Below, one piece after another: positions 57,777-64,000 of a DNA stretch of 64,000 bases. A model generated the notes under the pieces. It was not told the origin of the DNA. It did no database searches and saw only the letters and a list, made by a program, of their open reading frames with translations. Origin of the DNA: DATAUD01 sp036268455. GTDB taxonomy: Bacteria > Verrucomicrobiota > Verrucomicrobiia > Limisphaerales > Palsa-1400. Location: positions 62,001 through 126,000 of the forward strand of contig DATAUD010000094.1 of assembly GCA_036268455.1 (NCBI GenBank). Direction: 5' to 3'. Within the stretch, counting starts at the first letter, position 1. Every line of letters begins with the position of its first letter. The position numbers were made by a program, and so were the translations under genes.

Positions 57777-58346
57777 TCAGGCCCGCATCGCCAGAAAATT
57801 CCGCAGGATTTGGCGGCCGCTTTCGGTCAAAATGCTCTCGGGATGGAACTGCACGCCCCATACCGGATATTCCTTGTGGCGGACCCCCATGATTTCTCCC
57901 TCGTCGGTTTCGGCGGTCACTTCCAGGCAGTCGGGAATGGTCTCCCGTTTGATGACGAGGGAGTGATAGCGGGTGGCGGCAAAGGGATTGGGCATGTTCT
58001 GGAAGAGGTCGCGCCCATTGTGATGGATAGGCGATGTTTTGCCGTGCATAATCCGATGATTGACAATGACATCGCCGCCATACGTGTAACCAATGCATTG
58101 GTGCCCAAGGCAGACGCCAAAAAGCGGCACCTTCGGGCCGAATGTGCGGATAATTTCATTGGACAGGCCGGATTCGCGGGGCGAACAAGGCCCCGGCGAT
58201 ACAAGGATGCGCTCGGGATTGAGATCGCGGATTTGATCGAGTGAAATCTGGTCGTTGCGGCGGACTTCCAAGTCCACCTTCATCTCGCCCAGGTATTGAA
58301 CGAGATTGTAGGTGAACGAATCGTAATTATCGATGACCAGAACCAT
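57777..58346 (-). CDS. glutamine amidotransferase of anthranilate/aminodeoxychorismate synthase (TrpG/PabA)
   Basis: A 189-residue class I glutamine amidotransferase. 'VLVIDNYDSFTYNLVQYLGEM' is the TrpG/PabA start. 'ILVSPGPCSPRESG', catalytic Cys in 'LFGVCLGHQCIGY', and His/Glu in 'PVWGVQFHPESILTESG' complete the triad. It supplies ammonia to chorismate amination for tryptophan or folate; which one cannot be decided because no trp or pab partner is adjacent. Confidence 0.92.
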   Translation of the reverse strand: MVLVIDNYDSFTYNLVQYLGEMKVDLEVRRNDQISLDQIRDLNPERILVSPGPCSPRESGLSNEIIRTFGPKVPLFGVCLGHQCIGYTYGGDVIVNHRIMHGKTSPIHHNGRDLFQNMPNPFAATRYHSLVIKRETIPDCLEVTAETDEGEIMGVRHKEYPVWGVQFHPESILTESGRQILRNFLAMRA

Positions 58347-58454
58347 CTTGGCTAAAAAGGTCAGGCTCTTTGGGGAAAAAATCAAGGCTCTTAAATGTCG
58401 GCGCGCGCGGATATGCACGGATGCCAAGAAAACGAGGGAAGGGGACGGATTCTT

Positions 58455-58592
58455 AATTTGAAACTCCGAAAATCAGGAAAGGGATTCGGAAATGGAAATT
58501 CTGTCGGGCGGATTTTGGCGCTGGGCGAGCCAACTCGCAAAGTCGTGCCGTTCCGCAAAACTCCCTTCCTGATTTTTTGAGATTCCAAATTT
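58455..58592. repeat. MITE-like element with ~30-bp imperfect inverted ends
   Basis: AATCAGGAAAGGGA (58471-58484) is mirrored by TCCCTTCCTGATT (58562-58574) with one bulged base. Looser symmetry extends the arms outward to AATTTGAAACTC (58455-58466) and GAGATTCCAAATTT (58579-58592). The ~77-bp interior has no gene. It lies in the 344-bp gap between pabA/trpG and the EF-G-like gene; the same gap holds a GATGCCAAGAAAA repeat (58422-58434). It could also be a long imperfect terminator-like stem, as TTTTTT follows the right arm. Confidence 0.4.
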
Positions 58593-58690
58593 CGTTGACT
58601 TAAATCGCTTGGCATTCTCCTACTGTGGTGCTTATATGGCGGCGTCGCCCTGGACGACGGGTTTGCCGGGTCCTTGCCGGCTTGTGAATT

Positions 58691-60784
58691 ATGCAAAAAT
58701 ACGCGCCCCAGGATATTCGCAATTTTGCCGTTGTTGGCCACGCTTCAAGTGGCAAAACGATGTTGACGGAAGCCATGCTAGCCTGCGCCGGCGTGATCGG
58801 CCGCATGGGGCGAATCGCGGAAGGTTCGACAGCTTCGGATTACCACGTCAGCGAAAAGCAACGGCAGATTTCCGTCCAAACTTCCCTGCTTCGCGCGGAA
58901 TGGATGGGGAAGAAATTCAATATTCTCGACACGCCGGGTTACCTGGACTTCATCTCCGAGGCGTTGAGCGCGTTGCGCGTGGCTGATTTTGCGCTCGTGG
59001 TGGTCAACGCGCAGCACGGGATCGGCATTGGGACGGAACGGGTGTGGAAATACGCGACGGACTTTGGCATTCCAAAAATTCTTGTTGTCACTGCGGCGGA
59101 CAAGCTCAATTCGCACTTCGACGAGACGCTTGCCGCGGCGCGGGAACAGTTTGGAGCGGGCGTTTTTCCGATGAATCTCCCCATCAACGCCGGTCCCGGC
59201 TTCAACCAGGTGCTTGATGTGCTTCGCAATGAAATCGTGACTTACGAAAACTCCGGCGGGCGCGGAAAGTTTACCGAAGTGCCGGCCACCGGGCAATGGG
59301 AAGCGCAGGTCAAGCAGCTTCACAGCGAATTGATCGAGCACATTGCCGAGTCCGATGACACGCTGCTGACAAAATATTTTGACGAGGGCGGCTTGTCGGA
59401 GGAGGAATTTCGCGCGGGCATACACACGGCGGTGCAAGGCCAGCATTTCATTCCGCTGTTCTGCGCCTCGGGGGAGGCAAACGTTGGGGTCGCGCGGTTG
59501 ATGGATTTCATTGCCAAATACGGGTCGTCGCCGGTCGATCGGAAGCGATACGCGGCGCTTGATTCCGGCGGCGGTGTAACAGAAGTGCGCCTGGCGGACC
59601 CCGAACCGGTTGCCCATGTTTTCAAAACAATGGCGGAGGCCCATTTTGGCGAATTGTCTTTTTTCCGCGTCTATTCCGGGACCCTCAAGCAGGGCATGGA
59701 ACTTTACAACGCCGACCGCCAAACGACGGAGCGGATTGGCCAGATTTACCTCCTTAACGGAAAAGACCGCGTGACAACGGAAGAGTTGTGCGGCGGGGAC
59801 ATTGGCGCGGCTGTCAAGTTGAAGGATACCCATACCGGAAACACACTTTGCGCTTCGTCGCGGCCAGTCAAGCTGGCGAAAGTCCAATATCCCGAGCCGA
59901 CGATTCATGCTTCGTTGCAGGTCATGGCCAAAGGCGAGGAGGACAAGGTGGCCGCGGGAATGGCGGCGCTGCACGAGGAAGACCCGACATTTCTGCACCG
60001 GGTTGATTCCGAATTGCATCAAACGATCATATCCGCGCAGGGCGAACTGCATTTGGAAGTGATCGTTGACCGATTGAGGCGGCGCTTCAACGCGCACGTC
60101 GAATTGGGCGAACCGCGCGTGCCGTTTCGCGAAACCATCAAAACGACGGGCGATTCCAAATATCGTCACAAGAAACAAACCGGCGGGGCAGGGCAGTTCG
60201 CGGAAGTCTGGATGAAGATCGAGCCTTTGCCGCGGGACTCAGGCGTGGATTTCACTGAATCCCTCTCTGGCCAGAATGTGGATCGTGTGTTTGTGCCGTC
60301 GGTCAGGCATGGAGTTGAAAACGCGTGCCGCGAGGGGATTCTGGCGGGTTACAAAGTTGTTGATGTGAAGATCGATTTTTACGACGGCAAAATGCACCCG
60401 GTTGATTCCAAGGACATCGCGTTTCAGATCGCCGGTTATTTTGCGTTTAAGGAATCGTTTATGAAGGCGCGGCCATGCCTGTTGGAGCCGATCCACCAAA
60501 TCGAAGTGCGCATTCCCGAGGACTGCCTTGGAAAAGTGATGGGCGATATTTCAAGCCGGCGCGGCAAGATTTTGGGAATCGACGCCGACGGAAAATTCCA
60601 GGTCATCAAGGCGGAAGTGCCGGCCCGCGAGCTTTACAAATACTCGAGTGTGATCCGTTCTTTAACGGCGGGACGCGGCTTGCACAGCGAACGTCTGGAT
60701 CATTATGCGGAAATGCCGCGCGAGTTGGAACAAAGGGTCATCGAGGAAGCAAAAAAGCGAAAAGCCGAGGCCGCGACAAAATAA
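58691..60784 (+). CDS. elongation factor G-like GTPase (FusA2 type)
   Basis: A 697-residue EF-G paralogue. Domain order is normal: G domain, domain II ('EPVAHVFKTMAEAHFGELSFFRVYSGTLKQGM'), III, IV ('FRETIKTTGDSKYRHKKQTGGAGQFAEVWMKIEP') and V ('EPIHQIEVRIPEDCLGKVMGDISSRRGKILG'). GTPase motifs are non-standard: G1 'GHASSGKT' (16-23), G3 'DTPGYLDF' with Tyr84 instead of His, and the G4 NKxD region reads 'TAADK' (134-138). The Tyr is typical of the FusA2/EF-G-like branch. The loss of NKxD may alter guanine specificity. It is monocistronic. It is not the housekeeping EF-G. Confidence 0.93.
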   Translation: MQKYAPQDIRNFAVVGHASSGKTMLTEAMLACAGVIGRMGRIAEGSTASDYHVSEKQRQISVQTSLLRAEWMGKKFNILDTPGYLDFISEALSALRVADFALVVVNAQHGIGIGTERVWKYATDFGIPKILVVTAADKLNSHFDETLAAAREQFGAGVFPMNLPINAGPGFNQVLDVLRNEIVTYENSGGRGKFTEVPATGQWEAQVKQLHSELIEHIAESDDTLLTKYFDEGGLSEEEFRAGIHTAVQGQHFIPLFCASGEANVGVARLMDFIAKYGSSPVDRKRYAALDSGGGVTEVRLADPEPVAHVFKTMAEAHFGELSFFRVYSGTLKQGMELYNADRQTTERIGQIYLLNGKDRVTTEELCGGDIGAAVKLKDTHTGNTLCASSRPVKLAKVQYPEPTIHASLQVMAKGEEDKVAAGMAALHEEDPTFLHRVDSELHQTIISAQGELHLEVIVDRLRRRFNAHVELGEPRVPFRETIKTTGDSKYRHKKQTGGAGQFAEVWMKIEPLPRDSGVDFTESLSGQNVDRVFVPSVRHGVENACREGILAGYKVVDVKIDFYDGKMHPVDSKDIAFQIAGYFAFKESFMKARPCLLEPIHQIEVRIPEDCLGKVMGDISSRRGKILGIDADGKFQVIKAEVPARELYKYSSVIRSLTAGRGLHSERLDHYAEMPRELEQRVIEEAKKRKAEAATK

Positions 60785-60906
60785 TGGTGGCTCTCCGATA
60801 AAACTGACCCGGATAGTCGTCAGTCCGTTGGGAATTCCTTGGCAAGCGGCCAAACATCTGCAAGACTCTACGCTAAACACGTAGCTAGTGAAGCTTCGTT
60901 GCAAGG

Positions 60907-62280
60907 ATGACAGATTTTAAGCAAAGACCGGTTAATATACTTCTGGGCGTGGCTTTGGGGATCGTGCTGCTCATTTTCGTTTCTTCTTATTCCACGTTTC
61001 GGTCCTATTTTCGGGCCAGCGACCTGCGCGAACAAAGCCTTTTGACATTGGATGTTATTCAAAATCTCCTTCTCCAGTTAACCGACGCGGAAACAGGCCA
61101 AAGGGGCTATCTGCTGACGGGAAAAGATTCCTATCTGGAACCCCTCCAAACTTCGGTTTCCAAAATTCCCAGCTTGCTCTCCAGGCTTCGCGCGCTTAGG
61201 GCCGTTGCCCACCCTGACCTGAAAGCGATGGATCGGTTGCAGGAACTCATCAAATTGAAGGCCGATGAGCTTGAATATACGTTGGCGGCTCGCCGAAGCC
61301 AAGGCGAGGCTGCCGCCTTGATCATTGTCAATACGGATAAAGGCAAAAAGACAATGGATGAAGTCCGGCGTCTCTGCGGGGAAATGACATACCAGGAAAA
61401 CACCCTGCTTCGGGCAAGGGAGGCATCGCTTGTTGCTGGAACCCGCCGATCCGTAGCCGTCCTGATGGCTGGCACGATCCTGACTCTTATACTCGTGGCC
61501 GGCTCAGGCTGGCTCACCAGTCAGGCCATGCGGAAGCGCATGGAATCAGAGGCGAGGCTGATCGACTCGGTCAAACTGCTTAATGCCAGCAATCGTGAGC
61601 TGGAACAGTTCGCTTATGTTGCGTCCCACGACCTCCAGGAACCTCTGCGCATGGTTTCCAATTACTGCCAGCTTCTGGGCCGTCGCTATAAAGGCCGGCT
61701 TGATTCGGACGCCAACGAATTTATTGAGTTCGCTGTCTCGGGCGCTCAACGGATGCAGAAGTTGATCGACGACCTTCTGGCTTATTCGCGAGTGGGCTCC
61801 CGCGCCGCCAAACCGGTTCGGACTTCGGTTGATGTTTGCTTCCGCGATGTCCTCAAAAATCTTGAGGCCCTCATCACCGAAACAGGTGCTGTTGTCACGC
61901 ACGACCCGTTGCCCGAGGTGGATGTTGACCCCAACCAATTAGTGCAGCTTTTGCAAAACCTGATTGCTAACGGCATCAAGTTCAGTGGGAAAAATACGCC
62001 GCCGAAGATCCACGTTTCCGTCGAAAACAAGGAGACGGAATGGCTTTTCGGCGTTCGGGATCAGGGCATCGGTATCGCTCCCGAGTATTTCGACCGCATC
62101 TTTGTCATTTTCCAGCGCCTTCATTCCAAGCACGAATACCCGGGCACGGGAATCGGCCTGGCCATTTGCAAGAAAATCGTCGATGCCTATGGCGGAACGA
62201 TCCGGGTGGAATCGACACCGGGGCAGGGCTCCACTTTCTATTTCACTTTGCCGCGCAATCCGTTATATTCGGATAAGTAA
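60907..62280 (+). CDS. sensor histidine kinase with CHASE3-like domain
   Basis: A 457-residue membrane kinase. Helix 1 at about 10-30; periplasmic CHASE3-like domain with 'LTDAETGQRGYLLTGKDSYLEPL'; helix 2 at about 180-205 ('VAVLMAGTILTLILVAGSGWL'). Phosphoacceptor His in 'EQFAYVASHDLQEPLRMVSNYC', of the phytochrome-like subfamily. ATP lid: N box 'LLQNLIANGIKFSG', 'GVRDQGIGIAPEYFDRIF', 'GTGIGLAICKKIVDAYGG'. It overlaps the following response regulator by one base (TAATG). Confidence 0.94.
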   Translation: MTDFKQRPVNILLGVALGIVLLIFVSSYSTFRSYFRASDLREQSLLTLDVIQNLLLQLTDAETGQRGYLLTGKDSYLEPLQTSVSKIPSLLSRLRALRAVAHPDLKAMDRLQELIKLKADELEYTLAARRSQGEAAALIIVNTDKGKKTMDEVRRLCGEMTYQENTLLRAREASLVAGTRRSVAVLMAGTILTLILVAGSGWLTSQAMRKRMESEARLIDSVKLLNASNRELEQFAYVASHDLQEPLRMVSNYCQLLGRRYKGRLDSDANEFIEFAVSGAQRMQKLIDDLLAYSRVGSRAAKPVRTSVDVCFRDVLKNLEALITETGAVVTHDPLPEVDVDPNQLVQLLQNLIANGIKFSGKNTPPKIHVSVENKETEWLFGVRDQGIGIAPEYFDRIFVIFQRLHSKHEYPGTGIGLAICKKIVDAYGGTIRVESTPGQGSTFYFTLPRNPLYSDK

Positions 62281-62717
62281 TGAGTGTAAGCCCAATTCAA
62301 ATCCTCCTGGTGGAAGACAATCCCGGTGACGTTCGTCTGACTGAAGAGGCCCTTAAAGATGCGAAGGTGCACACCATCTTGCATGTCGCCAAAGACGGAG
62401 TTGAAGCCCTTACCTTCCTGCGCAAAACGGGACAATACGCGGATGCTCCCATGCCCGATATAATCCTTCTTGATCTAAATCTTCCAAGAATGAACGGGCT
62501 TGAAGTCCTCAAAGAAATCAAAAATGACGAGAAGCTCCGGCAAATTCCCGTCGTCGTCATCACCAGTTCCAAGGCGGAAGAAGACGTCGCAAAGTCCTAC
62601 CATCTCCACGCCAATTGCTATATTACCAAACCGATTGATTTCAGCCAGTTCATCGTCATGGTTCAATCCATCGAAAACTTTTGGTTCACAATCGTTCGAT
62701 TGCCCACTCGCAAATGA
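62280..62717 (+). CDS. single-domain response regulator, Rcp1-like
   Basis: A 145-residue receiver without output domain. 'QILLVEDNPGDVRLTEEALKDA' has the acidic pair, 'PDIILLDLNLPRMNGLEVLKEIK' the phospho-acceptor Asp, 'VVVITSSKAEEDVAKSY' the Ser/Thr and 'CYITKPIDFSQF' the Lys. This is the Rcp1/CheY-like type paired with phytochrome-like kinases, consistent with the kinase directly upstream. It overlaps the next regulator by four bases (ATGA). Confidence 0.94.
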   Translation: MSVSPIQILLVEDNPGDVRLTEEALKDAKVHTILHVAKDGVEALTFLRKTGQYADAPMPDIILLDLNLPRMNGLEVLKEIKNDEKLRQIPVVVITSSKAEEDVAKSYHLHANCYITKPIDFSQFIVMVQSIENFWFTIVRLPTRK

Positions 62718-63142
62718 CCCAGACCTCGTCGGCCCAGGCGCATATCGACGTGCTGCTTGTTGAGGATAATCCCGGAGACGCTCGTTTAGTTCGAGAACTC
62801 CTGAATGATACCGCTCCCGGCATGTTCCACTTGGACACGTCGGGCAGCGTTTCCGAGGCAAAGGAAGTTTTAGCCGCTGGCCGACGCGACGTGGTTCTCC
62901 TGGACTTGACGCTGCCGGATTCCACCGGGCTCGATACGTTTCGAAAAATCGCGGCCTGCATTTCTCCCAAGCGCATCATTGTTTTGACGGGAGTCGAGGA
63001 CGGGGCGGTCGAAAAAGAACTAATGGCTGCCGGGGCGTTCGATTACCTTCCAAAAAGGCATTTGGAAGGCAACCTACTCTGGCGCATTATTCGAAACACC
63101 CTGAATACCGACGGCGGTCATTTCGCCGGGGGACGACCGTAA
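62714..63142 (+). CDS. second single-domain response regulator
   Basis: A 142-residue receiver domain: 'VLLVEDNPGDARLVRELLNDT', 'DVVLLDLTLPDSTGLDTFRKIA' (acceptor Asp), 'RIIVLTGVEDGAVEKELMAAGAFDYLPKRHLEGNLLWRIIRNTL' (Thr and Lys). No output domain follows, only a short tail. Together with the kinase and the Rcp1-like regulator it makes a three-gene signalling operon. The last 25 bases overlap the end of the convergent F5/8C-like gene. Confidence 0.92.
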   Translation: MTQTSSAQAHIDVLLVEDNPGDARLVRELLNDTAPGMFHLDTSGSVSEAKEVLAAGRRDVVLLDLTLPDSTGLDTFRKIAACISPKRIIVLTGVEDGAVEKELMAAGAFDYLPKRHLEGNLLWRIIRNTLNTDGGHFAGGRP

Positions 63143-63798
63143 ACCTCAATCTCGGTGTATTCGTTCAGCCTGCTCTCCGTGCTCCCCTTCGAATACATCC
63201 GCACATAACGAGCGACGGTTCCTTTGCCTTCGATTAATTTCCCCTCGTTCGTCTCGAAATACTCGCGGCTCGTTCCCGCGCCGAGGCCATCCACGTTGCT
63301 TTGATCATTGTTGAACAACGTCCGAACATTTTGCGTAAATTTCGCGTCATCGGCCACCTCGGCAATCACTCCATGGTAAACCTTCGGCGTATCGTGCGCG
63401 TGCCAGACGACAATTGCGTAAATTTCATACGGCGCGCCGAGATCGATCTGCACCCATTGCACCCCCTTGCGCAACAAAACGGTGCCTTCTTCGCTGGCTT
63501 CTTTATCGCCGTCGGTAATTTTTACCAGGTTGTCCGCAACTTGGTTTGTGTCGCTCGTGGTCACGGGTTTCCCCAGTGCCACATTCTTTACGCCTGCGGG
63601 CACCATCAACGGCGGACGCGGGTGGCCTGTGGGCTTCTCAACATTCGCGCCAACCGGAGCGTCCGATGGCGTTCCGACAAACGCCGGGGCCGGCAATTTA
63701 ATTACCAGCGGCACCAAGTTGTCTGATTTACAAATCGACGCCAAGCCAAAACAAACCAACCCAGCGATAACGATACTTCTAATCCTTGTCACGTACAT
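63118..63798 (-). CDS. secreted F5/8 type C (discoidin)-like protein
   Basis: A 226-residue protein with a signal peptide ('IRSIVIAGLVCFGLASICKSDN') and a Pro-rich stretch to about residue 70. The rest is a galactose-binding-like beta sandwich: 'KNVALGKPVTTSD', 'KITDGDKEAS', 'GVQWVQIDLGAPYEIYAIVVWH', 'ARYVRMYSKGSTESRLNEYTEIEVYG'. Such domains bind carbohydrates or surfaces. No catalytic domain is present. It overlaps the convergent response regulator at the 3' end. Confidence 0.85.
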   Translation of the reverse strand: MYVTRIRSIVIAGLVCFGLASICKSDNLVPLVIKLPAPAFVGTPSDAPVGANVEKPTGHPRPPLMVPAGVKNVALGKPVTTSDTNQVADNLVKITDGDKEASEEGTVLLRKGVQWVQIDLGAPYEIYAIVVWHAHDTPKVYHGVIAEVADDAKFTQNVRTLFNNDQSNVDGLGAGTSREYFETNEGKLIEGKGTVARYVRMYSKGSTESRLNEYTEIEVYGRPPAK

Positions 63799-63853
63799 GC
63801 CCGTAAATATAAGGCACGTTCAGCAGCGAAGCCAAGAAGTTGTTTTGGCTGCG

Positions 63854-64000
63854 TTAACCCTTCTCCTGCCGGACCATGCCGTCGTGCGGCACCGGCCAGT
63901 TGAGACGGTCTATCTTCGGACGAAGCGTGACCTTTACCGGCCAAGTATGGTGGCAGTCCTTGCAAAAAAACGTCTTGTCGATAATGCCCAAGAAACAGAA
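63854..64000 (-). CDS. C-terminal end of an unidentified protein (cut by window end)
   Basis: A minus-strand frame is open from the window edge to a TAA at 63854-63856, giving the last 48 residues. They include 'TFFCKDCHHTWPVKVTLRP' and end 'VPHDGMVRQEKG'. CxxCH could be a zinc-ribbon Cys pair or a c-type heme site; the surrounding Phe/Lys-rich sequence does not decide it. It ends 55 bp upstream of the F5/8C-like gene, same direction. Too little is visible for a name. Confidence 0.45.
   Translation of the reverse strand, partial: FCFLGIIDKTFFCKDCHHTWPVKVTLRPKIDRLNWPVPHDGMVRQEKG

Noticed and set aside
58778..60178. 466-codon minus-strand frame opposite the EF-G-like gene
   Set aside because: Antisense shadow of a clear EF-G paralogue; composition is not protein-like.
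1..64000. CRISPR arrays, prophage, insertion sequences, rRNA genes or riboswitches
   Set aside because: None recognised: no evenly spaced identical repeats, no transposase or phage structural genes, no rRNA-like stretches and no known riboswitch core motifs by eye.

Overview
The window looks like a moderately G+C-rich chromosomal segment from a free-living, Gram-negative member of the Verrucomicrobiota (Pedosphaera/Limisphaerales-like). This assignment is inference from gene style, not from a marker-gene tree. It rests on two large secreted proteins that share a C-terminal 'YxV/I..(S/T)TD(L/M)...W...RFY' tail, a secreted formylglycine sulfatase, a pseudopilin with a GFTRSDLLV signal, BatD/BatE aerotolerance-type proteins, PolX-like PHP proteins, and dispersed 'GCGAAGGCGCAA'-type intergenic repeats. 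No phage, plasmid, CRISPR array, rRNA or complete insertion sequence was seen. One tRNA (Val, UAC) is present.

Layout. 1-9.4 kb: end of an ATP-dependent DNA ligase, a PHP protein with a PolX-type helical front but no polymerase domain, a CBS protein, tRNA-Val, a secreted sedolisin (S53), an AsmA/DUF748-like protein, MgtC, a flavin amine oxidase and a nitroreductase. 9.5-16.7 kb: DUF892 ferritin-like protein, DUF6496 basic protein, Tat-exported aldo/keto reductase, glycoside hydrolase, SufE, a VapBC-type toxin-antitoxin pair, a TPR protein and a truncated pseudopilin. 16.7-32.8 kb: a long minus-strand block with sulfatase, a nucleotidyltransferase relic, a TatA-like protein, a BatD-BatE fusion, Rho, a three-enzyme fusion (LMW phosphatase + RpiB + serine hydroxymethyltransferase), a beta-propeller, a membrane GrpE-like protein, a NUDIX hydrolase, RsmA, a class III aminotransferase and QueE. 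32.9-39.8 kb: ureide catabolism (ureidoglycine aminohydrolase, allantoate amidohydrolase), then acetate kinase + phosphoketolase and an AraC regulator. 39.8-47.6 kb: RNB ribonuclease, a membrane protein, a phospholipase C/acid phosphatase-like phosphoesterase, a LysR-UrtA fusion regulator, and two decayed genes. 47.7-64 kb: GltX, RecR/YbaB, a galactose-type symporter with galactokinase, prfA, rpmE, a PIN toxin-antitoxin pair, a PabA/TrpG amidotransferase, an EF-G paralogue, a histidine kinase with two response regulators, and a secreted F5/8C-like protein.

Themes. Central carbon flow is represented by galactose uptake and phosphorylation and by the phosphoketolase/acetate kinase shunt. Nitrogen scavenging is represented by allantoate breakdown and possibly by the LysR-UrtA regulator, whose sensor half resembles a urea/amide-binding protein. 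Polymer attack is represented by the sedolisin, sulfatase and glycoside hydrolase.

The most unusual items are two gene fusions: a LysR DNA-binding/effector module fused to a whole UrtA-like periplasmic-binding fold without a signal peptide (43849-46056), and a single reading frame carrying LMW-PTP, RpiB and GlyA (23510-25678). Three broken genes (18083-18371, 46381-47097, 47094-47541) and a truncated pseudopilin mark local gene decay. All starts and functions were assigned by reading motifs; no database search or structure prediction could be run.
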